A stretch of DNA of 64,000 bases from a sulfur-oxidizing endosymbiont of Gigantopelta aegis (GTDB lineage Bacteria; Pseudomonadota; Gammaproteobacteria; GRL18). Below the pieces are notes generated by a model. That model had not been told where the DNA came from. It did no database searches and was given only the letters and a program-made list of their open reading frames with translations. The stretch spans positions 1,222,914-1,286,913 of the forward strand of contig NZ_JAEHGE010000001.1 in assembly GCF_016097415.1 (NCBI RefSeq). The letters are read 5' to 3'. Positions 1-10,477 of this stretch are shown here, piece by piece (positions within the stretch are counted from its first letter, which is position 1; every line of letters begins with the position of its first letter). Both the position numbers and the translations under genes were made by a program.

Positions 1-198
1 ACGACTTTACAAATTGCCAGTGCAGCAGAACAACAGGTGATTTTATCTAATAGTGCTAATGATACCTTATCTGATATTAGTGATGTGAGTGAATTAACGG
101 TCGAAACACTGGAAAGCTCCAGAAATATTAGTGAGGAACTCAGTAAACTTTCTACCATGTTATTTGATTTATCAGTCCAATTTCGTGAGCCGATTTAA
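1..198 (+). CDS. Methyl-accepting chemotaxis protein, C-terminal end (partial)
   Basis: Frame 1 is open from the first base and stops with TAA at 196-198, giving the last 65 residues of a protein whose start lies outside the window. The peptide carries QIASAAEQQ followed by a polar Ser/Asn/Glu-rich helix, which is how the cytoplasmic signalling coiled coil of chemotaxis receptors ends. The domain normally contacts CheA and CheW. No C-terminal CheR-docking pentapeptide is present; the protein ends VQFREPI. It converges with nth, 11 bp away. The family call rests on a short piece. Confidence 0.6.
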   Translation, partial: TTLQIASAAEQQVILSNSANDTLSDISDVSELTVETLESSRNISEELSKLSTMLFDLSVQFREPI

Positions 199-209
199 TC
201 TGTCCTGAA

Positions 210-845
210 TTAATCATATTGTTTCTTTTTAAACTCACAGAGATCTTCAATCAGGCAGGCACCACATTTAGGTTTTCTGGCGGTGCATATATAGCGCCCA
301 AGCAAGATTAGCCAATGATGGGCATCGAGCATAAACTCTTCTGGAATGAGTCGCACCAGACGTTTTTCCACTTCAACAACATCTTTGCCATGGGCAATTT
401 TAGTACGATTTGACACTCGAAATATATGCGTGTCAACAGCCATTGTTGGATGACCAAAGGCTGTATTAAGTACTACGTTAGCTGTTTTTCGTCCAACACC
501 AGGTAGGGCTTCCAATGCTTCACGATCATCAGGAACTTGGCTATCATGTAATTCAACCAGCATTTGGCAGGTTTTTATGATGTTTTTGCCTTTGCTATTG
601 TATAAGCCAATAGTCTTAATGTATTCCTTCAAACCGGCTTCGCCCAGTGCATAGATTGCTTCGGGTGTGTTAGCAATGGGGTATAGTTTATCCGTGGCTT
701 TATTAACGCCTTTATCCGTTGCTTGAGCGGAAAGTATGACGGCAATTAATAATTCAAAAGGATTGCTGTAATGGAGTTCAGTTTTAGGATGAGGATTATC
801 CTCTCTGAGGCGGGTAAATATTTCTATGCGTTTTTGTTTGTTCAT
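210..845 (-). CDS. nth: Endonuclease III (DNA glycosylase/AP lyase)
   Basis: Base-excision repair enzyme that removes oxidised pyrimidines and nicks the abasic site. The 211-residue length matches the family. The helix-hairpin-helix motif LPGVGRKTA holds the catalytic lysine K120, and the catalytic aspartate is D138 in AVDTH. The C-terminal 4Fe-4S loop is complete: C187, C194, C197 and C203 (C-x6-C-x2-C-x5-C). It is the last gene of the leftward rnf operon, 19 bp after rnfE, the same rnf-nth linkage seen in Escherichia coli and relatives. Confidence 0.97.
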   Translation of the reverse strand: MNKQKRIEIFTRLREDNPHPKTELHYSNPFELLIAVILSAQATDKGVNKATDKLYPIANTPEAIYALGEAGLKEYIKTIGLYNSKGKNIIKTCQMLVELHDSQVPDDREALEALPGVGRKTANVVLNTAFGHPTMAVDTHIFRVSNRTKIAHGKDVVEVEKRLVRLIPEEFMLDAHHWLILLGRYICTARKPKCGACLIEDLCEFKKKQYD

Positions 846-864
846 ACGTTGCTTATAAAATAGT

Positions 865-1593
865 TTAGGCGGGTGAAGCTTCAGTTGTTATGATGCTTTG
901 TCTTTGTAATTTTTTCTTTTCGAGTTGTTTTTTCTCATAGAAATTTCGCGCGGCAAGTAAAAAAGCCAGACCAATAAAGGCACCGGGAGGTAAGATAGCC
1001 AGTAGAAAACCATCATAATTGGGTATCACTGTTGTGGTAAGATTGTGGAAACTAGCACCAAACATGATATGGGCATTGGCAAAAATTGTCCCCATGCCGA
1101 TCACTTCACGCAGGGTGCCTAAAACGAATAATACCAAGGTAAATCCCAGTCCCATCATCAGTCCATCAAAGCCAGATTTCATTACGGTATTTTTGGATGC
1201 AAAGGCTTCTGCGCGAGCAATAATGGCACAATTGGTGACAATAAGCGGGATGAAAATACCTAACACTAAATATAACTCATGAAACCAGGCGTGCATGACC
1301 AATTCGATTGCGGTCACGGCAGAGGCGATAATGACGACAAATACCGGCAGACGGATCTCTGGTCGAACAATATTACGAATCAAGGAAACGGACATGTTGG
1401 AAATAATTAATACCATCATGGTGGCAATGCCTAGGCCTAATGCATTGACCATGGTATTGGACACGGCCAATAGCGGGCAGAGTCCCAACATCTGGGCAAA
1501 GACCGGATTGCTAGTCCACAGGCCATCCTTTGCAATAGGCGCATATTCCTCAATAAAAGAGGCTTTGGTTTCTTCAGTATCATTATTTGTCAT
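865..1593 (-). CDS. rnfE: Rnf complex membrane subunit RnfE (RsxE)
   Basis: Integral membrane subunit of the Rnf complex, which couples electron transfer between ferredoxin and NAD to Na+ or H+ movement. The 242-residue protein has about six hydrophobic segments and the family phrases NPVFAQMLGLCPLLAVSN near the N-terminus and VTNCAIIARAEAFA near residue 120; the conserved cysteines in such segments belong to the RnfA/RnfE Fe-S pair. It is paralogous to RnfA at the other end of the operon. It lies 34 bp downstream of rnfG. Confidence 0.96.
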   Translation of the reverse strand: MTNNDTEETKASFIEEYAPIAKDGLWTSNPVFAQMLGLCPLLAVSNTMVNALGLGIATMMVLIISNMSVSLIRNIVRPEIRLPVFVVIIASAVTAIELVMHAWFHELYLVLGIFIPLIVTNCAIIARAEAFASKNTVMKSGFDGLMMGLGFTLVLFVLGTLREVIGMGTIFANAHIMFGASFHNLTTTVIPNYDGFLLAILPPGAFIGLAFLLAARNFYEKKQLEKKKLQRQSIITTEASPA

Positions 1594-1627
1594 CTGATAA
1601 AACTCGCTAGTGTCACGGTAAATAGGT

Positions 1628-2317
1628 TTATTTTTTTCTAGTGCCTAGATTATTGTATTGGCTTTGCTCAAGAAATAATTTGTTTTTATTATCGTCATAA
1701 TAATCTAAGGCCTTATAGACTGCTCTAACGACAGCACGTGGTGTGATGGTTGCACCGGTGAATTGATCGAACACTCCACCGTCTTTTTTCACTTTCCATT
1801 TTTTTCGTTCGGGATCATCAAGGCTTCTATTGTTGAAACTCAGTATCCAGTTGTTTTTGATGATTTCAATTTTATCGCCCAAGCCTGGGGTTTCTTTATG
1901 ACTGATCACCCGTACACCGGAAATTTGTCCGTTTTCTTTAATCGCAACTAACAAGGTAATATCGCCGCTATAACCATCATGCGCAATGATAGAAAACGCA
2001 ATTGCAATCGGTGTTTTATCTTGCCAGGCTTGATAAATAGTCGTATTTTTATCTTTCCCCAATGCTTCTGTAGGGGGAACGATTAATTTGTTATCCAATA
2101 AGTTATTATTATAAGACTCAGCGGGAATAATATTATTCAGGTTACGTAATAGATTCGCTTTTTCACTGGCTTCAATTTGATCTTTAGTTTGTTCAAATGT
2201 CACCATGACTAGGCCTGTTCCCAAAGCGCCAAATGTGGCCAACAACGTGGCACTGATGATCATATTTCTCAGTATCTGGGTTTTTTTCATGGGCGATATT
2301 GTGCTATTAGAACTCAT
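1628..2317 (-). CDS. rnfG: Rnf complex FMN-bearing subunit RnfG
   Basis: Periplasm-facing electron carrier of the Rnf complex. One membrane anchor (about residues 15-38) is followed by a soluble FMN-binding domain. The covalent flavin motif is visible as TGAT at 187-190, where the last threonine would carry FMN through a phosphoester bond; HKETPGLGDKI near 140-150 is a further family signature. The start overlaps the rnfD stop by 4 bp, which suggests translational coupling. Length (229) is normal. Confidence 0.96.
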   Translation of the reverse strand: MSSNSTISPMKKTQILRNMIISATLLATFGALGTGLVMVTFEQTKDQIEASEKANLLRNLNNIIPAESYNNNLLDNKLIVPPTEALGKDKNTTIYQAWQDKTPIAIAFSIIAHDGYSGDITLLVAIKENGQISGVRVISHKETPGLGDKIEIIKNNWILSFNNRSLDDPERKKWKVKKDGGVFDQFTGATITPRAVVRAVYKALDYYDDNKNKLFLEQSQYNNLGTRKK

Positions 2318-3384
2318 GATGAACTCTCGTCATCAACATCATGGCCATAGACTCTAGGTTGTGTATAGTAGTCTAATAAGGGTGCGCACATATTCATGAG
2401 TAAGACTGCAAAAGCAATGGCATCAGGATAGCCACCCCAGGTACGAATAATATAAATCAGCATACCAATACCGGCACCATAAATAATGCGACCTTTGGGC
2501 GTTGTACTGGCAGTAACGGGATCGGTAGCAATAAAAAAAGCCCCGAGCATAGTCGCGCCAGAAAACAAATGAAACAAAGGTGAAGGGTTGCTGTCCAGTT
2601 CAAAACTACCGAATAATAATGATAAAAAGCCTAACATCGCTAATAAAGAGACTGGAATATGCCAGCTGATGAGGCCTTTGCGCATCATAAATAAACCACC
2701 GGCAAGAAAGGCCAGATTAACCCATTCAGTGCCTATACCACCATCAAAGAGTCCAAAGGCAGTTGCTTCAGCATGAATTTCATCAATAGTGGCTGAACCA
2801 TTTAATACTGAAGTTCGCACAATATCTAAAGGCGTTGCCGAGGTCAGAGCATCAATGCTTATACCGGTTGGTAATTGCGCAAATAGTTGGAAGTTAATGC
2901 TTTCCAGTAAGCTCAAGCTTTGCCCCCCGGTTTGAGCGAGGAGCATGGTAGGGGTTTGCCAATAGGTCGTCATTTGTGCAGGAAAAGAGATCAATAAAAT
3001 GGCATAGGCTACCATTGCCGGATTAAAGGTATTATAACCCAAACCACCATAAAGCTGTTTGGCGATAACGATGGCAAAAAACAGTCCGATAAAAGTAAGC
3101 CACCATGGGGCTAAAGGCGGTAGGGAAACGCCAATGATGACCGCTGTGAGCAGTGCACTTTTATCATTGAGATACACTTTGATCGGGCGCTTGCGCAAAT
3201 ACAGAATGGCGGCCTCAAATCCCAGTGCAAAGACAATGGCCAGAAAAACATTAACCAAGACACCATAACCAAAGATATAGGTGGAGGTTAAGATTCCCGG
3301 AATCATTAAGAGTGTGACCACCAGCATCATTTTTGATACTGACATCTCCGGTTTTAAATAAGGTGAACTTTGAGCTAAAAACAT
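2314..3384 (-). CDS. rnfD: Rnf complex membrane flavoprotein RnfD
   Basis: Polytopic membrane subunit, 356 residues, with about nine to ten hydrophobic segments. The covalent FMN attachment motif TSATP (T184) lies in the long periplasmic loop, as expected. LYGGLGYNTFNPAMVAYA (111-128) and ATDPVTA are family signatures. It overlaps rnfG by 4 bp and sits 3 bp from rnfC, inside one transcription unit. Confidence 0.96.
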   Translation of the reverse strand: MFLAQSSPYLKPEMSVSKMMLVVTLLMIPGILTSTYIFGYGVLVNVFLAIVFALGFEAAILYLRKRPIKVYLNDKSALLTAVIIGVSLPPLAPWWLTFIGLFFAIVIAKQLYGGLGYNTFNPAMVAYAILLISFPAQMTTYWQTPTMLLAQTGGQSLSLLESINFQLFAQLPTGISIDALTSATPLDIVRTSVLNGSATIDEIHAEATAFGLFDGGIGTEWVNLAFLAGGLFMMRKGLISWHIPVSLLAMLGFLSLLFGSFELDSNPSPLFHLFSGATMLGAFFIATDPVTASTTPKGRIIYGAGIGMLIYIIRTWGGYPDAIAFAVLLMNMCAPLLDYYTQPRVYGHDVDDESSS

Positions 3385-3387
3385 AGT

Positions 3388-5223
3388 TTATTTAATATCC
3401 TCAGACTGAGCGCGTTTACGGCGACGCTCATTAACCGCGTCTATTTTTTGTTGCTGAGATTCGCTTAAATGGTCAGTATTTTTTTTCAGCCCTTGTTGCT
3501 GTGCTTTTTTTGCTTTAGCACGGGCAATGGCTTCCTGAATGAGATCGGCACTGCTACTTTTGGCTGCTTTTTTGTCACTGCTATGTTCAGCTTTGCTCGA
3601 ATCATTTCCTTCGCTAGGTGAATTTTCAGCGTCCAGTGCTTTTTTCTTGGCGAGCTTTTCTTTTCTTAATCTTGCCGCTTCTGCTTTGGCTTCTTTCATC
3701 TTTTCTAAGCGTTCATTGCGAAACTCATGACGTTCACGGGCAATGTTTGCCTTGTTTCGTTCGCGCTCATCATCCCATATTTCAGTTTTGGCATAGCGAA
3801 AATACTGCACAAGAGGAATATTGCTGGGGCAGACATAAGAGCAGCAACCGCATTCAATGCAATCAAAGAGATTGTAGTCCTGCACTTTTTCTAAATCACG
3901 GGCCTTGGCAAACCAATACATTTGCTGTGGTAATAAAGACATAGGGCAACTATCTGAGCAACGAGCACAACGAATACAGGGCATGGCCGGTGGTGGAGTG
4001 GCTAATTCGCCGGGCTCACTGACTAGAATGCAATTGGTTGCCTTGGTAACGGGGGCATCGATGGAGGGTAAAGAAAAGCCCATCATAGGACCACCCATAA
4101 TCACTTTTTCTATCTTGCTTTCATCCAGACCTGCTTGATTTAAAATATTCCGAATGGGGGTACCCAATGGCACTTCCATATTTTGTGGATGTTTGATTGC
4201 ACCGCCAGTAATGGTGACAATTCTTGAAATCAGAGGTTCACCGCGATAAATCGCCTGGTAAACTGCAACGGCGGTAGTGACATTATGGCAAATAATACCG
4301 ATGTCCATAGGAAGTCCCTGAGAGGGAACTTCATAGCCGGTGAGCACTTGTATTAATTGTTTTTCACCACCAGCCGGATAGCGGGCTGGCACTTGAACGA
4401 TTTCGATGAGATCATCATGAGAGAGCTTGTTATTCGCATAACCCTGAATGCATTTTTGCAGTGCTTGATAAGCTTCAGGTTTATTATCTTCTATACCGAT
4501 AATACATTTGCTGGCACCGACGACCTTGCGGATCAATAATATGCCGAGAATGACTTCTTCAGGACGTTCACGCATTAATACATCATCACAGGTGATATAA
4601 GGCTCACATTCTGCGGCATTAATGATCAGGGTATCGGTTTTCATTTTTCCGGCAGTACGTAATTTCACCGCCGATGGATACAATGCTCCACCTAGGCCAA
4701 CGATGCCAGCCTGAGCAATTTGCTCATTGATTTGTTCACTGCTTAAATCGTTGATAGTCTGTGAATGAGTGCCTTGTGGAAGGCTGCTTTGTAAATCATT
4801 GCCTTGTAAACCACCGCTTGCCTGTGTAATGAGTGGTGCGCATTCAATCCACTGATCATAGCCATCGGTGTCGATGATGACACTCAGAGCTGATAAGCCT
4901 GATGGATGGGGTATGAGACGTTCTTCAATGGCGACGACGATACCTGATCCAGAAGCATGAACGGGAGCGCTGACATGACCGCTGGCAAAGCCTATGAGCT
5001 GTCCTTTAAGCACCTTATCGCCTACTTTCACTATGGCTTCAGCAGCTTGACCTATATGCTGAGTCAAAGGAATACTCAGTTGCAAGGGGATTTCAGCAGT
5101 ACTGATGGACTGCTGATTGGACTCTGCTTTATGCCCGGGTAGTTTTAAACCACCGGGAAAAGGCCATAAATGCCGTAATTTGTCGGTTAGCTGGGTAATG
5201 GATGAGGGTATAGGTTGGCTCAT
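3388..5223 (-). CDS. rnfC: Rnf complex NADH-binding iron-sulfur subunit RnfC
   Basis: Peripheral subunit that exchanges electrons with NAD(H). The protein is 611 residues. The N-terminal part has the glycine-rich NADH/FMN region ([15 protein letters not shown]), followed by two 4Fe-4S clusters written [12 protein letters not shown] and [12 protein letters not shown]. The last 120 residues form a charged Lys/Ala/Glu-rich tail of varying length across gammaproteobacteria. Its start overlaps the rnfB stop by 4 bp. Confidence 0.96.
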   Translation of the reverse strand: MSQPIPSSITQLTDKLRHLWPFPGGLKLPGHKAESNQQSISTAEIPLQLSIPLTQHIGQAAEAIVKVGDKVLKGQLIGFASGHVSAPVHASGSGIVVAIEERLIPHPSGLSALSVIIDTDGYDQWIECAPLITQASGGLQGNDLQSSLPQGTHSQTINDLSSEQINEQIAQAGIVGLGGALYPSAVKLRTAGKMKTDTLIINAAECEPYITCDDVLMRERPEEVILGILLIRKVVGASKCIIGIEDNKPEAYQALQKCIQGYANNKLSHDDLIEIVQVPARYPAGGEKQLIQVLTGYEVPSQGLPMDIGIICHNVTTAVAVYQAIYRGEPLISRIVTITGGAIKHPQNMEVPLGTPIRNILNQAGLDESKIEKVIMGGPMMGFSLPSIDAPVTKATNCILVSEPGELATPPPAMPCIRCARCSDSCPMSLLPQQMYWFAKARDLEKVQDYNLFDCIECGCCSYVCPSNIPLVQYFRYAKTEIWDDERERNKANIARERHEFRNERLEKMKEAKAEAARLRKEKLAKKKALDAENSPSEGNDSSKAEHSSDKKAAKSSSADLIQEAIARAKAKKAQQQGLKKNTDHLSESQQQKIDAVNERRRKRAQSEDIK

Positions 5224-5870
5224 GAGCGACTATTCTCCGCCAGAACATGATCAAGGGTGGTAAAAATTGTCTCTGCCTCCTGATTATTGGCTGTATATTG
5301 TGGTTCAGGCCAACGCCAGTTTTTTAAGGTTTGCTTAATTGGAATGATTTCAATGCAATCGACCGGGCAAGGGGGCACACAGAGTTCACAGCCGGTACAT
5401 TCGCTTTCAATGACAGTATGCATTTGTTTGGCTGCACCGAGAATGGCATCGACTGGGCAGGCTTGAATGCAAAGCGTGCAACCGATACAGGTATCCTCAA
5501 TAATGACGGCAACGACCGGTCCCTGATAAGCATCTTCCTCGTCCATGGGAAGTACTTCAACATCTAGTAAATCAGCCAGAGATTGTATTAAATTTTCTCC
5601 ACCGGGAGGGCATAGATTGATTTGTGCCTCACCCGCTGCAATGGCCTCGGCATAGGGACGACAACCGGCAAATGAACATTGTCCACATTGTGTTTGCGGT
5701 AATAGGGCATCAATCTGCTCGACTACCGGACTGGATTCTACTTTAAATACAATCGCAGCCAGCCCTAAGACCAGACCAAAAAAAGCAGCCAGTGCTACGA
5801 AGGCTATCAGGCCACCGAACATGGCATTGTATTTGCCACTTAATAATTCAGTGATGGCTTCGCTGAACAT
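5220..5870 (-). CDS. rnfB: Rnf complex ferredoxin-like subunit RnfB
   Basis: Electron-input subunit. A single N-terminal membrane helix (about 15-42) is followed by the CGQCSFAGC...CPPGG cluster typical of RnfB, then two 4Fe-4S ferredoxin motifs ([12 protein letters not shown] and [12 protein letters not shown]). The 216-residue length fits the short gammaproteobacterial form. It abuts rnfA (stop and start on adjacent bases) and overlaps rnfC, so the three are probably translationally coupled. Confidence 0.96.
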   Translation of the reverse strand: MFSEAITELLSGKYNAMFGGLIAFVALAAFFGLVLGLAAIVFKVESSPVVEQIDALLPQTQCGQCSFAGCRPYAEAIAAGEAQINLCPPGGENLIQSLADLLDVEVLPMDEEDAYQGPVVAVIIEDTCIGCTLCIQACPVDAILGAAKQMHTVIESECTGCELCVPPCPVDCIEIIPIKQTLKNWRWPEPQYTANNQEAETIFTTLDHVLAENSRS

Positions 5871-6458
5871 CTAGTTAAGCCCCTTATCGAGACCTGTAAA
5901 ACCAAGGAAGGCAATGGACATTAAACCCGCAGTGATCAAACCAATGGGGGCGCCCTGAAATACTTCGGGCACATCAGCAACAGCCAAGCGTTCGCGAATG
6001 GAGGCAAAAAGTATCATGACCATCGAAAATCCCACCGCAGCACCAAAACCAAAGAGAATGGATTCAAAAAATCCATAACCGGTTTGCACGTTAAGCAGGG
6101 CGACACCGAGTACAGCGCAGTTGGTGGTAATTAAGGGTAAGAACATGCCCAATACTTGATACAGCATAGGACTGGTTTTATGTACCATCATCTCGGTGAA
6201 ATTCACCACGGCAGCAATGACGAGAATAAAGGCGATAGTGCGCAAATATTCAATGTCTAAGGGCAATAAGATGTATTGATTAACCAAGTAACTAGAAGCA
6301 GAGGAGAGGGTCAGTACAAAGGTCGTAGCCAGTGCCATACCAGTGGCCACTTCAAGTTTGCGTGACGAGCCCATGAATGGACAGAGTCCCAGAAATTTCA
6401 CCAGAACAAAGTTGTTCACAAAAATCGTGGAAACCAATAATAAAAAATATTCACTCAT
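5871..6458 (-). CDS. rnfA: Rnf complex membrane subunit RnfA
   Basis: First gene of the rnfABCDGE-nth operon. The 195-residue protein is almost entirely six membrane helices. [12 protein letters not shown] (residues 20-31) and [12 protein letters not shown] (about 109-120) carry the conserved cysteines shared with RnfE. It lies about 100 bp downstream of metG on the same strand; the spacer holds a GTAGGGTGG...CGCCCACC sequence at about 6484-6503 related to the palindrome at 13220. I see no clear promoter, so read-through from metG is possible. Confidence 0.96.
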   Translation of the reverse strand: MSEYFLLLVSTIFVNNFVLVKFLGLCPFMGSSRKLEVATGMALATTFVLTLSSASSYLVNQYILLPLDIEYLRTIAFILVIAAVVNFTEMMVHKTSPMLYQVLGMFLPLITTNCAVLGVALLNVQTGYGFFESILFGFGAAVGFSMVMILFASIRERLAVADVPEVFQGAPIGLITAGLMSIAFLGFTGLDKGLN

Positions 6459-6559
6459 AGGAAAATGTCATTTATACAAAAATGTAGGGTGGCATCGCCC
6501 ACCAATTGATGTTAATAAATTGTGTTAATCAATACTTCTGGCGGGCAGTTGCCCAGCCA

Positions 6560-8668
6560 CTATTTTACTTTCATACCCGGTTGTGCGCCATTCGCCTGGT
6601 CACCTTCGGGATTCAGTATCCATAAATCTTCACCACCAGGGCCTGCGGCTAACACCATGCCTTCAGAAACACCAAAGCGCATTTTTCTCGGTGCTAAATT
6701 GGCCACCATCACAGTGAGTTTGCCTTCTAAATCTTCGGGCGCATAAGCGGACTTGATGCCAGCAAACACGTTGCGGGTTTCACCCCCAATATCCAGGGTT
6801 AATTGCAATAACTTATCAGCCTTCTCGACATGCTCTGCTTTGATGATTTTGGCAATACGTAAATCTATTTTAGCAAAGTCCTCGAAACTTACCATATCGC
6901 TAATGGGGTCTGCGAGTCGGTGATCCGGATCACTATCACTGACAACCGGTGTGGTTTCTATGCTCTTATCGGCTTTCTTTTTCTTGCTTGGCTTAGCCGG
7001 TTCTGCTGCTTGGGTAGTATCTGCTGAGGCATCCACAATGGCTTGTACCTTATCTTCTTCTACGCGCATCATTAAGGGCTTAAACTTTTTGATTTCATGA
7101 TTAGTCAGTGGTGTTTGCACATCACTCCACTGCATGGCTTCAATGTTTAAAAAGTCACAGGTTTTTTCAGCCATCACGGGTAATACCGGGCTGAGATAAA
7201 TCATTAATTGGCGAAATAGATTCAGTCCCATGCTACAAACGTCATGCACTTCTTGCTCACGACCTTCTTCTTTAATCGCCTGCCAGGGTTTCTTGTCATC
7301 AATGTATTGATTGGCCAAGTCAGCCAAGGCCATGATTTCCCGAATGGCCTTACTGAACTCACGCGCCTCATAATGTCCTGCAATAGACTCGGCAGCATCA
7401 GCAAACTGAGCAAATAATGCGGGTTCACTGATGGTTTCAGAGAGTGTGGAATTAAATTTCTTTTTCACAAAACCGGCACAGCGGCTGGCAATGTTGACTA
7501 CCTTACCGACCAGATCGGAGTTCACACGGAGACGGAAATCTTCCAGATTCAAATCCAAATCGGTGACACCGCTGCCCAGTTTGGCAGAGAAATAATAACG
7601 TAGGTATTCAGGATTTAACTCATCTAAATAAGTCCGCGCCTTGATAAAAGTACCGCGTGACTTAGACATCTTCTTGCCATCAACGGTTAAGAACCCGTGT
7701 GAGAAAATAGCGGTAGGGGTTCTAAAACCAGAACCACTGAGTATGGCAGGCCAGAATAAACCGTGGAAATAAATAATGTCCTTACCAATGAAGTGATACA
7801 GTTCAGTGTCACTATCGGCTTTCCAGAAGCTATCAAAATCGATTCCCCGTTTATCACAGAGGTTTTTAAAGCTGGCGATATAACCAATGGGTGCATCTAA
7901 CCAGACATAGAAAAATTTGCCCGGCGCATTGGGAATTTCAAAACCAAAATAAGGCGCATCACGGGAGATATCCCATTCTTGTAAACCGGCTTCAAACCAT
8001 TCTTTTAATTTGTTGCTGACTTCATCCTGTAAGTGACCAGAGCTAGTCCAGTCTTTTAGCATGGCTTCAAAATCAGGCAGCTTAAAGAAATAGTGTTCGG
8101 AGTCTTTTTCAATGGGCTTGGCACCGGAAACCACAGACACGGCATTTTTCAGCTCGGTGGTACTATAGGTTGCTCCACAGGCTTCACAATTATCACCGTA
8201 TTGATCTTCTGCACCACACTTAGGGCATTCACCCTTAATGAAGCGATCCGGTAGGAACATTTCTTTTTCCGGATCATAGGCCTGAGAAATGGTGCGTTTA
8301 CTGATATGACCCGCATCATAAAGACGATTATAAATGGTTTCCGATAACTCGCGGTTTTCATCAGAGTGGGTGCTGTGAAAATTATCAAAGGCGATAGAAA
8401 AGTCTTTAAAATCCGCCTGATGTTCCTTGCTGGTATCACTGATTAACTTTTCCGGGGTAATTCCTTCGGATTGAGCGCGTAGCATAATCGGCGTACCATG
8501 TGCATCATCGGCACACACATAGTAACATTCGTGACCTTGCATTTTTTGAAAACGTACCCATATATCTGTCTGAATATACTCGACGAGATGCCCTAAATGG
8601 ATTGAGCCATTGGCATAGGGTAAAGCGCTGGTAACCAAAATTTTTCGTTTGTTGGAGTGTGATGCCAT
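6560..8668 (-). CDS. metG: Methionyl-tRNA synthetase
   Basis: Charges tRNA-Met. Full-length 702 residues. Class I signatures are both present: HLGH in the first 25 residues (HIGH motif) and KKMSKSRG near residue 335 (KMSKS). A zinc knuckle is written CPKCG...CEACG at about 147-162. A Lys/Ser-rich linker leads to a C-terminal tRNA-binding OB-fold of the Trbp111/EMAP type (from about residue 600, with [11 protein letters not shown]), present in the dimeric long form. Divergent from mrp with 229 bp between. Confidence 0.98.
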   Translation of the reverse strand: MASHSNKRKILVTSALPYANGSIHLGHLVEYIQTDIWVRFQKMQGHECYYVCADDAHGTPIMLRAQSEGITPEKLISDTSKEHQADFKDFSIAFDNFHSTHSDENRELSETIYNRLYDAGHISKRTISQAYDPEKEMFLPDRFIKGECPKCGAEDQYGDNCEACGATYSTTELKNAVSVVSGAKPIEKDSEHYFFKLPDFEAMLKDWTSSGHLQDEVSNKLKEWFEAGLQEWDISRDAPYFGFEIPNAPGKFFYVWLDAPIGYIASFKNLCDKRGIDFDSFWKADSDTELYHFIGKDIIYFHGLFWPAILSGSGFRTPTAIFSHGFLTVDGKKMSKSRGTFIKARTYLDELNPEYLRYYFSAKLGSGVTDLDLNLEDFRLRVNSDLVGKVVNIASRCAGFVKKKFNSTLSETISEPALFAQFADAAESIAGHYEAREFSKAIREIMALADLANQYIDDKKPWQAIKEEGREQEVHDVCSMGLNLFRQLMIYLSPVLPVMAEKTCDFLNIEAMQWSDVQTPLTNHEIKKFKPLMMRVEEDKVQAIVDASADTTQAAEPAKPSKKKKADKSIETTPVVSDSDPDHRLADPISDMVSFEDFAKIDLRIAKIIKAEHVEKADKLLQLTLDIGGETRNVFAGIKSAYAPEDLEGKLTVMVANLAPRKMRFGVSEGMVLAAGPGGEDLWILNPEGDQANGAQPGMKVK

Positions 8669-8807
8669 TAAAGGACTGCCTGCGGATGATAAGTTGAAAA
8701 ATAAACAGGGTATCTTAACAATTTTATCGGTTCCTTCTCAAGCTCAGGCTTGATTTTATCCACATCTTGAAGATTACCGATGGTATGTATAACTAAATTT
8801 GATTCAT

Positions 8808-8835
8808 TTGAGTATTTTATCAAAGTCTGTATAAT
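8808..8835 (+). promoter_or_regulatory. Candidate sigma70 promoter for mrp
   Basis: TTGAGT at 8808-8813 and a perfect TATAAT at 8830-8835, 16 bp apart, lie about 60 bp before the mrp start codon. A Shine-Dalgarno GGAG is at 8885-8888. Predicted from sequence only. Confidence 0.55.
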
Positions 8836-8897
8836 AACCGACTAATTTACTCAAGAATTTATCTGTCTTAGAAATAATATAGCTGGAGTTTCGAAAC

Positions 8898-9983
8898 ATG
8901 GCAACTATTGAACAAGTTGAAGAAAAATTAAAAGAATTTATTGATCCTTATATGGAGAGCGATTTGGTCTCTGCCCATTGCGTTAAAAATACGCAGGTTG
9001 ACGGTTCAAAAGCAATAGTTGATATCGAACTGGGCTTCCCTCATAAGGGTTATGAAAAAGAATTAAGCGAAAAATTAAGCACTTTATTGACTGAACTTGA
9101 TGGTATCGATGCGGTACAAATTAATCTCAGTAGCCGTATTGTGGTTCATGCCGTACAAAAAGGTGTGCAACCTATTAAGGGTGTGAAAAACATCGTTGCC
9201 GTTGCCTCAGGCAAGGGTGGTGTGGGTAAATCAACCACTACCGTTAATATCGCGCTGGCGCTAGCCGCTGAAGGTGCTACTGTTGCAGTTTTGGATGCGG
9301 ATATTTATGGTCCGAGTATGCCAAGAATGTTAGGTATCACTGGCAAGCCTGAATCCGAAGATGGTCAATCTTTAGAGCCTCTGGTTAATTATAATATTCA
9401 AACCATGTCGATTGGTTTCTTAGTGGATGATGATACTCCAATGATTTGGCGTGGCCCTATGGTGACTCAGGCTTTAGAGCAGTTATTTAAAGATACTCGT
9501 TGGAAAGATGTTGACTATTTAGTAGTTGATTTGCCACCGGGTACGGGCGATGTGCAATTAACCCTAGCACAAAAAATCCCTGTTTCTGGTGCGGTTATAG
9601 TCACAACACCTCAGGATATTGCCTTATTGGATGCCCGTAAGGGTTTGAAAATGTTTCAGAAGGTGAATGTACCTGTACTGGGTGTGGTCGAAAATATGTC
9701 TACTCATATTTGTAGCAATTGTGGTCATGAAGAGCGTATCTTCGGTGAAGGCGGTGGTCTGCGTATGTCTGAAGAAGAAAATGTAGCCCTACTAGGTACA
9801 TTACCCTTGGATATGAGCATTCGTCAGTTAGCTGATGATGGTAAACCAACCGTCGTTTCAGAACCTGATAGTCGAATCACTGAACTCTATGTTGATATCG
9901 CCCGTAAAGTAGGCGCTAAATTAGCCCTTAAAGCACGTGACTATAGCAACAAGTTCCCTAAAATTGTGATCAAGAATGACTAA
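8898..9983 (+). CDS. mrp: Iron-sulfur cluster carrier protein Mrp/ApbC
   Basis: P-loop ATPase that carries Fe-S clusters to apo-proteins. The 361-residue protein starts with a MIP18/DUF59 domain (1-90), then a deviant Walker A GKGGVGKST near 110, the VVDLPPGTGD switch region, and the C-terminal CSNCG (CxxC), the cysteine pair that binds the bridging cluster. The operon is apparently monocistronic. The E. coli gene is likewise divergent from metG, so this is a conserved neighbourhood. Confidence 0.96.
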   Translation: MATIEQVEEKLKEFIDPYMESDLVSAHCVKNTQVDGSKAIVDIELGFPHKGYEKELSEKLSTLLTELDGIDAVQINLSSRIVVHAVQKGVQPIKGVKNIVAVASGKGGVGKSTTTVNIALALAAEGATVAVLDADIYGPSMPRMLGITGKPESEDGQSLEPLVNYNIQTMSIGFLVDDDTPMIWRGPMVTQALEQLFKDTRWKDVDYLVVDLPPGTGDVQLTLAQKIPVSGAVIVTTPQDIALLDARKGLKMFQKVNVPVLGVVENMSTHICSNCGHEERIFGEGGGLRMSEEENVALLGTLPLDMSIRQLADDGKPTVVSEPDSRITELYVDIARKVGAKLALKARDYSNKFPKIVIKND

Positions 9984-10477
9984 GTAAATATATTTATTCT
10001 CTGTTATCCTAAAAGCAGGTTCTAACTTATCCCCGAGTTGTCAGGTGCCTGCTTTACAGAGTTTATTAAGCCAATTCCTCCGTATTAAATCCAAAGCAAA
10101 AAAATACCTTAGTTCATAATGCCGCCGGTGATATTTTTCAGATGAATTCGATGCGGTTCGTGCCTCACCACATCCTACGTTGATGGGCAAATATGTCATG
10201 TGTTAGTCATAACTCGTAGGATGTGGTGAGGTACGAACCGCATCATGGTATATTAAACCTAAAAAAATCAGTTGAACCTACTGCGACTGCCTTATGCACT
10301 GAATCTTAAGGATTTTCCAGAACATTTTGACTTCACCCGTAGGTGACTACGAATAAAGCCAAAATAACCTGTAAAACCCTTAATCTTCAGCACCTAAGTC
10401 GCTCTCGCTACGATTCAACTGATTATTTTAGGTTAAAACACCTCAAGCCATACAAACATATTCAAAGGATTGAATTT
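9984..10477. other. Spacer with REP-like palindromes and repeat remnants
   Basis: No convincing gene. After mrp there is a weak stem (AAAGCAGG 10012-10019 with CCTGCTTT 10048-10055). A facing pair of REP-like palindromes occupies 10150-10244. A second repeat, 10258-10302, is the reverse complement of part of 27988-28043. The end of the same repeat seems to recur as ACTGATTATTTTAGG near 10418-10432. An open frame from 10343 reads into the RAYT gene but its first 45 codons look like non-coding sequence. Confidence 0.5.
10150..10244. repeat. REP-like inverted pair upstream of the RAYT gene
   Basis: A 30-bp unit beginning GATGCGGTTCGTGCC and ending CATCCTACG (10150-10179) is followed by its reverse complement with one mismatch (10215-10244), separated by 35 bp. 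The same unit occurs just after the RAYT gene (11007-11036), and variants lie at 23422-23511 and 56275-56303. This is the head-to-tail-inverted arrangement of REPIN/BIME elements. Confidence 0.75.

Noticed and set aside
5324-5567. Overlapping frames inside rnfB
   Set aside because: Out-of-frame shadows of the ferredoxin region; rnfB itself is complete.
10343-10477. Extra 45 codons in front of the RAYT gene
   Set aside because: No ribosome-binding site at 10343, atypical composition and repeat remnants; AAAGGA precedes the ATG at 10478.
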